Positions 15,586 through 24,287 of a stretch of 64,000 bases of DNA are shown piece after piece. Position 1 is the stretch's first letter; every line of letters begins with the position of its first letter. This stretch comes from Gemmiger formicilis. GTDB taxonomy: Bacteria > Bacillota > Clostridia > Oscillospirales > Ruminococcaceae. The stretch covers positions 248,001-312,000 of the forward strand of contig NZ_FUYF01000001.1 of the NCBI RefSeq assembly GCF_900167555.1, in the 5' to 3' direction. The notes under the pieces are model-generated. The model saw only the letters and a list, made by a program, of their open reading frames with translations. It made no database searches and had not been told where the DNA came from. The position numbers were made by a program, and so were the translations under genes.

Positions 15586-17448
15586 ATGACAAAGAAACAG
15601 AAAAAGACGCTGAAGCGCATTATCGCTGCGGCGGTACTCACGGTGCTGCTGGCACTGCTGTTCCATTTTGTGGAGCTGCCCTGGTTCGTTCAGCTTGTGC
15701 TGTGGCTTGTGCCCTATTTAGTCATTGGCCATGATGTCCTGCGCAAGGCGTTCATGGGCATCAAGAACGGCGAAGTTTTTGACGAAAACTTCCTGATGGC
15801 CGTCGCCACGGTCGGCGCCATCGGCTGCGGCGAGTATGCCGAGGGCGTGGCCGTTATGCTGTTCTACCAGATCGGCGAGTTGTTCCAGTCCTACGCCGTC
15901 GGCAAGAGCCGTTCGAGCATCACCGCGCTGATGGACATCCGTCCCGACAGCGCGAATTTGGAGGCCGGGGACGGCAGCGTCTCCGTCGTTGACCCCGATG
16001 ATGTGCCCATTGGCGCGACCATCGTCGTCAAGCCCGGTGAGAAGATCCCGCTGGACGGCGTGGTCCTGACCGGTGAGTCCACCCTGAATACCGCAGCTCT
16101 GACCGGCGAGAGCCGCCCGCGCACCGTACGCCCCGGGGATGAGGTCATCAGCGGCTGTGTGAACGCCGACGGTGTGCTGCGCATCCGGACCACGAAGATT
16201 TATGGGGAGTCCACCGTTGCAAAAATCCTTGACCTGGTGGAAAATTCCAGCCTGAAGAAAGCGCCGGTTGAAAACTTCATCACGAAGTTCGCCCGCTGCT
16301 ACACCCCCGCTGTCTGCATCGGCGCACTGGTGCTGGCGGTTGTGCCGCCGCTGTTGCTGGGCAACTGGCTTGACTGGCTCATGCGCGCACTGACCTTCCT
16401 GGTCATCAGCTGCCCCTGCGCACTGGTCATCTCGATCCCGCTGACCTTCTTCGGCGGTATCGGCGGCGCGTCCAAGTGCGGTATCCTCGTCAAGGGCGGC
16501 AACTATCTCGAGGCCCTGTCCAAGACCGGCGTGGCCGTGTTTGACAAGACCGGCACCCTGACGAAGGGAGTTTTCAAGGTCACGCACACCACCCCCGCCG
16601 ACGGCGTGACCGAGGCCGACCTGCTCGAGAGTGCGGCGCTGGCCGAGAGCTTCTCGAACCATCCCATCAGCAAGAGCCTGCGCGAGGCCTGCCCGGGTCT
16701 GGACGCCAAGCGTGCGTCCGACGCGCAGGAGATCGCGGGTCACGGCGTGAAAACGCAGGTGGATGGCCGCACCGTGCTGGCCGGCAACGCCCGCCTGATG
16801 GAGAGCGAGCATATTGACTACACCGCCGCCGAGGGCGCAGGCACGATTGTCTACGTCGCCCGCGACGGGCAGTTCCTTGGCTCCATCCTGATTTCCGATG
16901 AGGAAAAGCCTACCGCCAGGACCGCCATGCAGGGCCTGCAGGCACAGGGCGTGCGCACCGTCATGCTGACCGGTGACGCCCCCGCTGTGGCTGAGCTGGT
17001 CGCAAAGGATCTGGGCATCGACGAGGTGCACGCGGGACTGCTGCCCGCCGACAAGGTCGCGTGGGTCGAAAAGCTGCTGGCCCAGAAGCCCGAGAAGAAG
17101 GAGCTTGCCTTTGTGGGCGACGGCATCAACGACGCGCCGGTCCTGATGCGTGCCGACATCGGTATTGCGATGGGCGCGCTTGGCAGTGACGCCGCAATCG
17201 AGGCCGCCGACATCGTGCTGATGGACGACGACCCGGCCAAGATCAGCCTGGCCATGCGCATCTCCCGCAAGTGCATGCGCATTGTCTACCAGAACATCGT
17301 CTTTGCGCTGGCGGTCAAGGCGCTCTGCCTGATCCTGACCGCGCTTGGCATCACCAACATGTGGTGGGGCGTCTTTGCGGACGTCGGCGTCATGGTGCTG
17401 GCCGTGCTGAACGCGACCCGGATGCTGAATGTGAAAGAGTATCAGTAA
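15586..17448 (+). CDS. Heavy-metal P1B-type ATPase, Zn/Cd/Pb exporter type
   Basis: This 620-residue membrane ATPase has the membrane metal site SCPCALVISIPL (Cys276, Cys278) typical of P1B-2 zinc/cadmium pumps. The phosphorylation site is Asp320 in DKTGTLTKG. The TGES actuator motifs occur near 163 and 173, the SNHPISKS histidine-proline motif near 360, and GDGINDAPVL in the hinge. No HMA domain is present at the N-terminus; it is encoded separately at 15304. The context with an ArsR repressor argues for efflux and detoxification. Copper is less likely because the sixth-helix motif continues VISIPL, not the copper-pump pattern. Confidence 0.93.
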   Translation: MTKKQKKTLKRIIAAAVLTVLLALLFHFVELPWFVQLVLWLVPYLVIGHDVLRKAFMGIKNGEVFDENFLMAVATVGAIGCGEYAEGVAVMLFYQIGELFQSYAVGKSRSSITALMDIRPDSANLEAGDGSVSVVDPDDVPIGATIVVKPGEKIPLDGVVLTGESTLNTAALTGESRPRTVRPGDEVISGCVNADGVLRIRTTKIYGESTVAKILDLVENSSLKKAPVENFITKFARCYTPAVCIGALVLAVVPPLLLGNWLDWLMRALTFLVISCPCALVISIPLTFFGGIGGASKCGILVKGGNYLEALSKTGVAVFDKTGTLTKGVFKVTHTTPADGVTEADLLESAALAESFSNHPISKSLREACPGLDAKRASDAQEIAGHGVKTQVDGRTVLAGNARLMESEHIDYTAAEGAGTIVYVARDGQFLGSILISDEEKPTARTAMQGLQAQGVRTVMLTGDAPAVAELVAKDLGIDEVHAGLLPADKVAWVEKLLAQKPEKKELAFVGDGINDAPVLMRADIGIAMGALGSDAAIEAADIVLMDDDPAKISLAMRISRKCMRIVYQNIVFALAVKALCLILTALGITNMWWGVFADVGVMVLAVLNATRMLNVKEYQ

Positions 17449-17459
17449 AATTGCAATAG

Positions 17460-17497
17460 AAAAGGCGTGTGCCCGTGGGTGGGTGCACGCCTTTTTA
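17460..17497 (+). terminator. Terminator of the metal-export operon
   Basis: GGCGTGTGCCC and GGGTGCACGCC pair with a short loop, followed by TTTTTA. Confidence 0.85.
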
Positions 17498-17509
17498 GGT
17501 TGCGGGCAG

Positions 17510-17664
17510 CGGAAAACGGGCAGGAACCCCTCAGGCCTCGCAAGCTCGGCCAGCTCCCCTGATGGGGCGCCTTTTAGCGTGGGCTTTGCCCGCGTGAAAG
17601 CCTCCCCATCAGGGGAGGTGGTCGAGCGCCAGCGAAGACCGGAAGGGTTCCTGCCCGTTTCCCA
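17510..17664 (+). repeat. Family A repeat, complete copy
   Basis: Left end CCCCTCAGGCCTCGCAAGC, internal GCTCCCCTGATGGGGCGCC and CCTCCCCATCAGGGGAGG hairpins, right end GCGAAGACCGGAAGGG. It ends a few bases from the stop codon of the convergent SpoIIQ-like gene. Confidence 0.8.
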
Positions 17665-18375
17665 TTACATCAGCCCCTCCGGGTCAAGATACGCGCCGTC
17701 CTTCACGCACTCCAAATGAATGTGCGCGTCACCGCTGGTCTCCGCGGGAATGCTGCCGGCGGTGCCCAGCGCGGCGGCGGCTGTCACGCTGTCCCCTGCC
17801 TTCACGGCGGGGGCAGCGACGCCGCAGTACCGCCACGTCACGCCGTTTGCGTCCTCGACCTCGACCACACCGCCCCACAGCGCGTCCTCACTCACCGAGA
17901 CGACCTTGCCCGCCTTGGCGGCGGTCACACTCTCCCCTGCCGGGGCGGCGTAGTCTGCGCCGTTGTGGGTGCGCCAGTCGCCTAAGGTCGCACTGTAGAC
18001 CAGTTCATTGCCGCTGAACGCCGCCAGCGGCTTCGCGTCCCAGAAACCGGGCTTGGTGACAGTCTGTGCGGGCGGCGCAGCAGTGGCCTTCGGGGCCTGC
18101 GCTGCAGCAGGCGCAGGGGTGGCCGAGGGCTTTTCCGTTGCGGCGGGTGTGGTCGTCGGCTTGGGCACGTCCTGCGCGGGCTTGTCGATGGCGGTGTCGG
18201 GCTGTGTCCAGGCGGAATCATTCTGCAGCGCTTCCTTGCGGGTGCGCGTCAGGTCGGCCACGTTGCTGACAACCGTGCGCAGCGCCAGAATGCCCGCCGC
18301 GGTGGCTGCAAACACCATGGCCAGACAGAACAGATACAGCCCTTTTTCCCTGAAAAACTGTTTGATGTGGTTCAT
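17665..18375 (-). CDS. spoIIQ: M23-family peptidase domain protein, SpoIIQ-like
   Basis: This 236-residue protein has a short cytoplasmic tail, one membrane segment (about 13-33), a T/P/A-rich linker (60-115) and a LytM/M23 domain to the end. Zinc ligands are all present: His137 and Asp141 in THNGADY, and His218/His220 in DAHIHLE. The architecture and length fit SpoIIQ, the forespore membrane partner of SpoIIIAH. B. subtilis SpoIIQ lost the zinc ligands while clostridial versions usually keep them. A vegetative cell-wall endopeptidase is the alternative. Start MNHIKQFFREK has AAAGGACGGGGG upstream. Confidence 0.72.
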   Translation of the reverse strand: MNHIKQFFREKGLYLFCLAMVFAATAAGILALRTVVSNVADLTRTRKEALQNDSAWTQPDTAIDKPAQDVPKPTTTPAATEKPSATPAPAAAQAPKATAAPPAQTVTKPGFWDAKPLAAFSGNELVYSATLGDWRTHNGADYAAPAGESVTAAKAGKVVSVSEDALWGGVVEVEDANGVTWRYCGVAAPAVKAGDSVTAAAALGTAGSIPAETSGDAHIHLECVKDGAYLDPEGLM

Positions 18376-18624
18376 CTTCCCCCGTCCTTTACTTGTGAAG
18401 GTGTTGTGTATGCCGTTAGTGTGGACGTCCCGCGCGGCTTTATACATGGCAAATACAATACGTTTTGTATAATGTGGTGGTATAATACAAAACGACGATG
18501 TCTCTCTGCAAAATTTCCGTTGCATTTCTGCGCAAAACCGTGTATTATATACTATTGGATTATTATAGAGGAGTGTGCCCCGATGTGACGACCTCATAAC
18601 TGTATAACCCCAAACGGCCATGCG
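18376..18624. promoter_or_regulatory. Upstream region of the SpoIIQ-like gene with inverted repeat
   Basis: An AT-rich region with a strong inverted repeat: GTTTTGTAT at 18462-18470 and its complement ATACAAAAC at 18485-18493, flanked by a further ATACAA at 18453-18458. It may be an operator or overlap a sporulation sigma-factor promoter. I could not fit a clear SigE/F/G consensus. No gene is supported on the plus strand here. Confidence 0.4.
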
Positions 18625-18738
18625 ATTTTTGTAGGGGCGAGCATTGCTCGCCCGCTGGCCGCTTATCAGACCAGGGACTTTCCCGGAAAGGCGCTGTGTC
18701 CGTCAAGCTGGCGGGCGAGCAATGCTCGCCCCTACATT
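18625..18738. repeat. Family D inverted pair
   Basis: GTAGGGGCGAGCATTGCTCG at the left and GCGAGCAATGCTCGCCCCTAC at the right, enclosing about 60 bases of unrelated sequence. The two ends are complementary over the whole element, so this unit is a larger hairpin built from two small ones. Confidence 0.75.
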
Positions 18739-18790
18739 CTCTGCCTTTTGGCCAAGCTGATTTTTACCATTTAACACCAAGGGAGTAATC

Positions 18791-20404
18791 ATGGCATCAT
18801 TGCGCGAAGAAATCGAATCCCGGCGCACATTTGCGATCATCTCGCACCCCGACGCCGGTAAAACCACACTCACCGAAAAGCTCCTGCTCTACGGTGGGGC
18901 CATCCAGACCGCGGGTTCGGTCAAGGGCAAGCAGAGCGCCAAGCATGCGGTGTCCGACTGGATGGACATTGAAAAGCAGCGCGGTATTTCCGTTACCTCG
19001 TCTGTTCTGCAGTTCAACTATCAGGGCAAGTGCATCAACATTCTGGACACGCCCGGCCACCAGGACTTCAGTGAGGATACCTACCGCACCCTGATGGCGG
19101 CGGACTCCGCCGTCATGGTCATTGACGCCGCCAAGGGCGTTGAGGCCCAGACCATCAAGCTGTTCAAGGTCTGCACGCTGCGCCACATCCCGATTTTCAC
19201 CTTCATCAACAAGATGGACCGCGAGGCCCGCGACCCGTTTGAGCTGATGGAGAACATTGAAGAAATCCTCGGCATCAAGACCTACCCGATGAACTGGCCC
19301 ATCAGCTGCGGCAAGGACTTCAAGGGCGTCTATGACCGCAATGCTAAGCGCGTGCTGGCCTTTGAGAGCGATGGCCGCGCCAACGGCGTCAAGATGGTCG
19401 AGGAGGTCGAGGCCGAGCTGGGCGACGCCCGCCTGGACGACCTGATCGGCGCTGCCAACCATGAAAAGCTGGCCGAGGACATCGAGCTGCTGGACGGCGC
19501 TGCCGAGGAGTTTGACCTCGACGCCGTGCAGCACGGCGAGCTGTCCCCCGTGTTCTTCGGTTCCGCTTTGACGAACTTCGGCGTCGAGCCGTTCTTGAAG
19601 GAGTTCCTGCGTCTGACCCCCACCCCGCTGCCCCGCAAGGACGCGCAGAGCGGTGAGCTGGTCGAGCCGTGCAGCGAGCAGTTCAGCGGCTTTATCTTCA
19701 AGATCCAGGCCAACATGAACAAGAACCACCGTGACCGCATTGCGTTCCTGCGCATCTGCTCCGGCAAGTTTGAGCGCGGCATGGAGGCGTTCCACGTGCA
19801 GGAGGGCAAGAACATCAAGCTGGCCACCGGCACGAGCCTGATGGCCGATGACCGCGCCATCGTCAGCGAGGCCTACGCGGGCGATATTATCGGCCTGTTC
19901 GACCCGGGCATCTTCTCCATCGGCGACACACTCTGCACCGGCAAAAAGCATGTGCAGTTTGCGGGCATCCCGACGTTCGCCCCCGAGCACTTCGCCCGTG
20001 TGACCCAGGTCGATACGATGAAGCGCAAGCAGTTCGTCAAGGGCATGGAGCAGATCGCCCAGGAGGGCGCGATCCAGATCTTCCGCGACCTCGGCTCCGG
20101 CATGGAGGAGGTCATTGTCGGCGTCGTCGGCGTTTTGCAGCTGGAGGTTTTGGAGTACCGCCTGAAAAACGAGTACAATGTAGACATCCGTATGCAGACC
20201 CTGCCCTACGAGCATCTGCGCTGGGTGCTGAACGACCCGGAGGAGCTGGACATCAAGCATCTGGACGTGACCAGCGACACCCGCGCCATCGAGGATATGA
20301 AGGGCAACCCGCTGCTGCTCTTTGGCAGCCCGTGGAGCATCAACTGGGCCGAGCAGCACAATGAAGCGCTCAAGCTCTCCGAGTTCGGCAACCTGACATT
20401 TTAA
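18791..20404 (+). CDS. prfC: Peptide chain release factor 3
   Basis: This 537-residue translational GTPase recycles RF1/RF2 after termination. G motifs: SHPDAGKTTLTEK (G1), RGISVTSSV (G2), DTPGHQDFSEDTYR (G3), NKMDREARDP (G4), with domains II and III to the end (KGMEQIAQEGAIQIF). Length is standard. The start MASLREEIESRRTFAI follows AAGGGAG. The YitT gene starts 15 bases after the stop and may be co-transcribed. A 948-residue open frame on the opposite strand is a codon-bias shadow. Confidence 0.96.
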   Translation: MASLREEIESRRTFAIISHPDAGKTTLTEKLLLYGGAIQTAGSVKGKQSAKHAVSDWMDIEKQRGISVTSSVLQFNYQGKCINILDTPGHQDFSEDTYRTLMAADSAVMVIDAAKGVEAQTIKLFKVCTLRHIPIFTFINKMDREARDPFELMENIEEILGIKTYPMNWPISCGKDFKGVYDRNAKRVLAFESDGRANGVKMVEEVEAELGDARLDDLIGAANHEKLAEDIELLDGAAEEFDLDAVQHGELSPVFFGSALTNFGVEPFLKEFLRLTPTPLPRKDAQSGELVEPCSEQFSGFIFKIQANMNKNHRDRIAFLRICSGKFERGMEAFHVQEGKNIKLATGTSLMADDRAIVSEAYAGDIIGLFDPGIFSIGDTLCTGKKHVQFAGIPTFAPEHFARVTQVDTMKRKQFVKGMEQIAQEGAIQIFRDLGSGMEEVIVGVVGVLQLEVLEYRLKNEYNVDIRMQTLPYEHLRWVLNDPEELDIKHLDVTSDTRAIEDMKGNPLLLFGSPWSINWAEQHNEALKLSEFGNLTF

Positions 20405-20419
20405 GGGGAGGCGTTTCCA

Positions 20420-21304
20420 ATGCTGGCGCAGCTGAAAAAGCACCTGACCCTGCACGAACTGTGGGAGGATGCGAAATTCTTCTTCCTGCTGAATCTGGGG
20501 CTGGTCGCCACGGCGGTGGGCATCGCCGTTTTCAAAACGCCCAATCACTTTGCGTTCGGCGGCACATCGGGTCTCTCCATTGTGCTGGCGACGCTGTTCC
20601 CGCGGTGGAATGTCGGCGCGTTCATGTGGTTCATCAACGCGGCGCTCGTCGTGCTGGGGTTCGTCTTTCTGGGCGTCAGGTCCATGGGGTGGACGATCTA
20701 CTCGTCGTTCGCGCTGTCGTTCTACGTCAGCCTGTGTGAGCGGGTCTGCCCCCTTTCCGCGCCGCTGACGAGCGATGCGTTTCTGGAGCTCTGCTTCGCG
20801 GTAATCCTGTCCGCCGTCGGTGCGGCCATCGTGTTCAACATCGGCGCGTCCACGGGCGGAACAGATATTGTGGCGATGATCCTGAACAAGTACACAAGTA
20901 TGCCCGTTGGCCGCGCGCTGATGGTCAGTGACCTTGGTATTGTGCTGGTGGGCGCGTATCTCTACGGGCCTGCCACAGGGCTGTACTGCATCCTGGGCAT
21001 GATCTTGAAAAGTACCGTCGCGGACAGCGCGATTGAAAGTATCAATCTGCGCAAGGTCTGCACGGTGGTCACCTCCAACCCGCAGCCGGTGCGCGATTTT
21101 ATCGTGAACGACCTGCACCGTTCCGCCACGATGGAACAGGCCGAGGGTGCCTACACCCACGATGAAAAATGGGTGCTGACCACAGTCCTGACCCGCGGCC
21201 AGGCCCAGAAGCTCCGCCTGCACGTCCGCGGTCTGGACGACCACGCCTTTATCACGATTGTGAACAGCAGCGAGATCGTGGGCAAGGGCTTCCGGGCAAT
21301 TTGA
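20420..21304 (+). CDS. YitT family membrane protein
   Basis: A 294-residue protein with about five N-terminal membrane helices (DUF161/YitT): VGIAVFKTPNHFAFGGTSGLSIVL, then VFNIGASTGGTDIVAMIL. A cytoplasmic C-terminal DUF2179 domain (about 205-294) includes TVVTSNPQPVRDFIVNDLHR and HAFITIVNSSEIVGKGF. The family is widespread in Firmicutes; its function is not established and a transport role is only suggested by topology. GGGGAGG precedes the ATG. Confidence 0.9.
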   Translation: MLAQLKKHLTLHELWEDAKFFFLLNLGLVATAVGIAVFKTPNHFAFGGTSGLSIVLATLFPRWNVGAFMWFINAALVVLGFVFLGVRSMGWTIYSSFALSFYVSLCERVCPLSAPLTSDAFLELCFAVILSAVGAAIVFNIGASTGGTDIVAMILNKYTSMPVGRALMVSDLGIVLVGAYLYGPATGLYCILGMILKSTVADSAIESINLRKVCTVVTSNPQPVRDFIVNDLHRSATMEQAEGAYTHDEKWVLTTVLTRGQAQKLRLHVRGLDDHAFITIVNSSEIVGKGFRAI

Positions 21305-21311
21305 AAAATCC

Positions 21312-21462
21312 TTGCCTCCCTCTGCGAGGGAGGTGGCCCCGCAGGGCCGGAGGGAGAGAACCTTACCATTACCCGAAATATTTCGGATTTCCGCGAGGCT
21401 CTCTCCCCCACCGCCTGCGGGCGGAGCCCCCTCGCAGAGGGGGCCAAGGCCCTCCGCGAGAA
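21312..21462 (-). repeat. Family C repeat, inverted copy
   Basis: Contains CTTGCCTCCCTCTGCGAGG, CGGAGGGAGAGAACCTTACC, CCCGAAATATTTCGG and GAGCCCCCTCGCAGAGGGGGC, the complement of the order seen at 14165-14352. Confidence 0.75.
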
Positions 21463-21590
21463 GGCCGCGGGCCGGGCATACCCGGCCCCTACGAAGCAGC
21501 AACCCCGCTATCGGGCAATTGCGGCAAACCCGGCCCTCATCAGTCCACTTTGCGGACAGCTTCCCCCTGCGCGGGGGAAGCCTTTGCATC
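21463..21590. repeat. Family D palindrome and partial family B repeat
   Basis: GCGGGCCGGGCATACCCGGCCC at about 21467-21490 ends in CCCTAC. CCTCATCAGTCCACTTTGCGG and CAGCTTCCCCCTGCGCGGGG at 21537-21580 are a partial family B unit. The region 21305-21633 contains no supported gene. Confidence 0.65.
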
Positions 21591-21633
21591 GCACCCGTCC
21601 TCTTTTGGGCGGGTGCTTTTTCTGTGCATACAG

Positions 21634-21662
21634 TTGTAATCACTCCGTAAATATGGTATACT
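21634..21662 (+). promoter_or_regulatory. Predicted promoter of the radical SAM cassette
   Basis: TTGTAA (21634-21639) and TATACT (21657-21662) with 17-base spacing, 56 bases before the radical SAM start. It is the only clear promoter before the three overlapping genes. Confidence 0.6.
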
Positions 21663-21717
21663 TTCTATAAGTATCACCATGCTGCTTACAAACAAAATTT
21701 ACGAGGGGAACCTCTTT

Positions 21718-23112
21718 ATGAGATATTCAAAACACCTTACCTACGCGGAACGTATGTTCCTGCGGGCGCGGCTGAACCGGGTGCGGCATATCACGCTCGA
21801 CCCGGATGGGCCGGGCGTTGTGCGCATCCATCTTGTGCCCTGCCATAAGCCGGACCGCGAGACGCCGTTCACGGCCATTCTGAATGGGCAGGACATCCTG
21901 CCGCTCAACGTCAGCTGGGCCATTCTGCTGACCAACTTCATCGAGGCTTTAAAGCCCTACACCGGGAAGGAGATACGCCCGGAGGAGTGGAGCGCCATCA
22001 ACGCGCAGGCCGTGGCTGCGACCCGCAAGATTTACCGCAAGACCGAGTACGCGCAGATCGAGAGCGACCTGAAAACGCTTGTGGACTGCCTGTGCACGAT
22101 TGCCCGCGGCGGCGAGCCGCCGCTCTCGATTGAACCGGTCAGTCTGGCCGATTATGCACCGCGGATGGCCGCGCCCCACCGCATGGACCTGATGGTCAGC
22201 TCGATGGTCAAGGACGGCGCGTGGCACTGCAACCAGAAATGCCTGCACTGCTACGCCGCCAACCAGCCGCTTTCCGCCGTGCCGGAGTTGGACACCGACC
22301 AGTGGCTGGCCGTCATTGAAAAATGCCGCAACGCCGGCATTCCGCAGCTGACCTTTACGGGCGGCGAACCGACGCTGCGCCACGATCTGGTCAAGCTCGT
22401 GCAGGCGGCACAGTGGTTTGTCACCCGCCTGAACACCAATGGCCGGATGCTGACCAGCATGATGTGCAAGGACCTGCACGCCGCCAGCCTGGACGCGGTG
22501 CAGATCACGTTCTACTCCGCCGATGCCGACATCCACAACGCGTTGGTCGGCGTGGACGGCTACACCGACACGGTGAACGGCATCAAAAATGCGCTGGCTG
22601 CGGACCTGAACGTCAGCCTGAACACACCGCTTTGCAGCCTGAACAGGGACTACCTGTCGGTGGTCAGGTTCGCGCATGAGCTGGGCGTCCGCTACCTGAC
22701 TTGCAGCGGGCTGATCCCTGCTGGCAATGCCGAAAGCGACGCCAGCCGCGCCGTGCGCCTGACTCCCGCCGAGCTGGAGGATGTACTGCGCCCCGCCATG
22801 GAGTACGCCGCCGCAAACGGCATGGAAATCAACTTTACAAGCCCCGGCTGGCTGCCCGAGGAGACGCTGCGCACGCTGGGCTTTACCCAGATCCCCAGCT
22901 GCGGCGCCTGTCTGTCCAACATGGCCGTGGCGCCGGACGGCACGGTGCTGCCCTGCCAGAGCTGGCTGACCGGCAAGGGACTGGGCAATATGCTGCGCAC
23001 CCCTTGGCCGCGCATCTGGCACAGCGGTGCCTGCCGCGCCATCCGCGGCGAGAGCGCCAAAATGGAGCGCCGCTGCCAGCTGGGGGCCACCCCGATGCAG
23101 GAGGGCTGCTGA
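21718..23112 (+). CDS. Radical SAM/SPASM-type protein, candidate maturase of the adjacent Cys-rich protein
   Basis: A 464-residue radical SAM enzyme. The [4Fe-4S] site is Cys171, Cys175 and Cys178 in CNQKCLHCYA. The SAM-binding TFTGGEPTLR follows at 212-221. A C-terminal cysteine set (Cys395, Cys398, Cys413, Cys439, Cys453, Cys464) with CLSNMAVAPDGTVLPCQSW looks like a SPASM auxiliary-cluster domain, as in peptide-modifying enzymes. Residues 1-140 are a separate domain I do not recognise. Start at 21718 (MRYSKHLTYAERM) fits a GAGGGGA ribosome-binding site. The stop overlaps the next start (TGATG). Its natural substrate candidate is the nine-cysteine tail encoded next. This pairing is inferred. 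Confidence 0.85.
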   Translation: MRYSKHLTYAERMFLRARLNRVRHITLDPDGPGVVRIHLVPCHKPDRETPFTAILNGQDILPLNVSWAILLTNFIEALKPYTGKEIRPEEWSAINAQAVAATRKIYRKTEYAQIESDLKTLVDCLCTIARGGEPPLSIEPVSLADYAPRMAAPHRMDLMVSSMVKDGAWHCNQKCLHCYAANQPLSAVPELDTDQWLAVIEKCRNAGIPQLTFTGGEPTLRHDLVKLVQAAQWFVTRLNTNGRMLTSMMCKDLHAASLDAVQITFYSADADIHNALVGVDGYTDTVNGIKNALAADLNVSLNTPLCSLNRDYLSVVRFAHELGVRYLTCSGLIPAGNAESDASRAVRLTPAELEDVLRPAMEYAAANGMEINFTSPGWLPEETLRTLGFTQIPSCGACLSNMAVAPDGTVLPCQSWLTGKGLGNMLRTPWPRIWHSGACRAIRGESAKMERRCQLGATPMQEGC

Positions 23113-24287
23113 TGAAGATGAACTTTCTGCGCCGGTTGGCGCTTTTGTGCGCGGTGCTGACCTGCGGTATGCTGCTGGCCCTGCCCGCCGCTGCCGCGGA
23201 GGCTGATGCCCCCTATGCCGAGGACGGCGACATGGACTACATCCGCAGCTATGTTGTGACCGTTGACCCGCGGGAGGACGGCTCCGTCGACATCACCTAC
23301 GACATCGACTGGCAGGTCATCGACGGCGATAAGACCGATTATTTGAGCTGGGTCAAGATCGGCCTGGCCAATTCCAGCGTGGACGAGCTGACCCCGCTGA
23401 CCGATACGATCTCTGATTTACAGTACACGAGCGACGGCGGCAGCTACGCCAAGGTCGTGTTCCGTCACCGTTACTACGCGCCCGATGTGGCCGCCGCCAA
23501 CGGCGGGGAGAGCAGCGTACATTTTGCATTCAGCGTGCACCAGAGCCATTTGTTCACAAAAAACGATGACGGTACGGCAAACTTCGCGTTTACACCCGGC
23601 TGGTTCGACGACCTGAGCGTTGAAAATATGCAGGTGCGCTGGCACAATTACGACGGCTTTGTCGCCGATAACACCGGCGTGGACGGCGATTACCTGACCT
23701 GGGATTTCGGCGCGATGGGCCACGGCCAGCAGGCCATGGTGCATGTGACGGTGCCTGTCACGAACGCCGCGGCGTTTGACCCCGGCGCAGCCATGACCAC
23801 CGACGACTATGACAGCGGCGAGGACCTGGACGAGATCATCGGGGTGCTGGCAACGGTGATCGTCATCCTGCTGGCAATTGCCATCATCATCATTGCGATA
23901 GCCTCCCAGTCCCCCGAGTGGGGCGGCGGCTTCGGCAGCGGGATCGACCCCGACGACTGGTTCTGGTACACGAACGGCGTTCACACGATCCGCTGCGCCC
24001 GCTCCGCACCCCCGCCCAGCGGCTACCACCGCACGGACCCGCCGCCGGAGTTCAGGGCGGGCGGCGGCAAGACCCGCGGCGGCGGTGTGAGCCGCCACCA
24101 CAGCAACCATTCCGGCTGTGCCAGCAGCTGTGCCTGCGCGTGTGCGTCCAGCTGCGCGTGTGCCTGCGCCTGTGCAGGCGGCGGGCGCGCCGGGTGCAGC
24201 GTCAAGGATTTTTACACCGTGAAGCTCCCTAAAAAATCTGTAGGGGCCGATGCTTGCATCGGCCCGGAAACCGAGGATAAACGATGA
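23112..24287 (+). CDS. Secreted/membrane protein with nine-cysteine C-terminal tail
   Basis: A 391-residue protein with a signal peptide (1-29, ending PAAAAEA) and an extracellular beta-rich region to about 237 with YYAPDVAAANGG and TPGWFDD. One membrane helix (about 241-265, almost all I/V/A/L) is followed by a cytoplasmic tail rich in Gly/Pro. Cys336, 340, 342, 344, 348, 350, 352, 354 and 362 form a CASSCACACASSCACACA pattern followed by GGGRAGCSVKDFY. Alternating C-A pairs beside a radical SAM/SPASM gene suggest a post-translationally modified region. The last 18 or so residues come from a family D palindrome (24240-24266). The ATG overlaps the previous stop by one base. The ectodomain is perhaps DUF2207-like, not certain. 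Confidence 0.8.
   Translation: MKMNFLRRLALLCAVLTCGMLLALPAAAAEADAPYAEDGDMDYIRSYVVTVDPREDGSVDITYDIDWQVIDGDKTDYLSWVKIGLANSSVDELTPLTDTISDLQYTSDGGSYAKVVFRHRYYAPDVAAANGGESSVHFAFSVHQSHLFTKNDDGTANFAFTPGWFDDLSVENMQVRWHNYDGFVADNTGVDGDYLTWDFGAMGHGQQAMVHVTVPVTNAAAFDPGAAMTTDDYDSGEDLDEIIGVLATVIVILLAIAIIIIAIASQSPEWGGGFGSGIDPDDWFWYTNGVHTIRCARSAPPPSGYHRTDPPPEFRAGGGKTRGGGVSRHHSNHSGCASSCACACASSCACACACAGGGRAGCSVKDFYTVKLPKKSVGADACIGPETEDKR
24240..24266 (+). repeat. Family D palindrome inside the 3' end of the Cys-rich gene
   Basis: TGTAGGGGCCGATGCTTGCA and the following TCGGCCC form the usual palindrome, here translated as SVGADACIGP. The right TAC end is missing. Confidence 0.75.

Noticed and set aside
18367-18588. 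73-residue plus-strand ORF upstream of the SpoIIQ-like gene
   Set aside because: Overlaps the promoter region of the minus-strand gene, no ribosome-binding site and no recognisable protein.
18797-21643. 948-residue open frame on the minus strand across prfC and the YitT gene
   Set aside because: It is the codon-bias mirror of two well-supported genes on the other strand. Its translation has no domain pattern and crosses repeat DNA.
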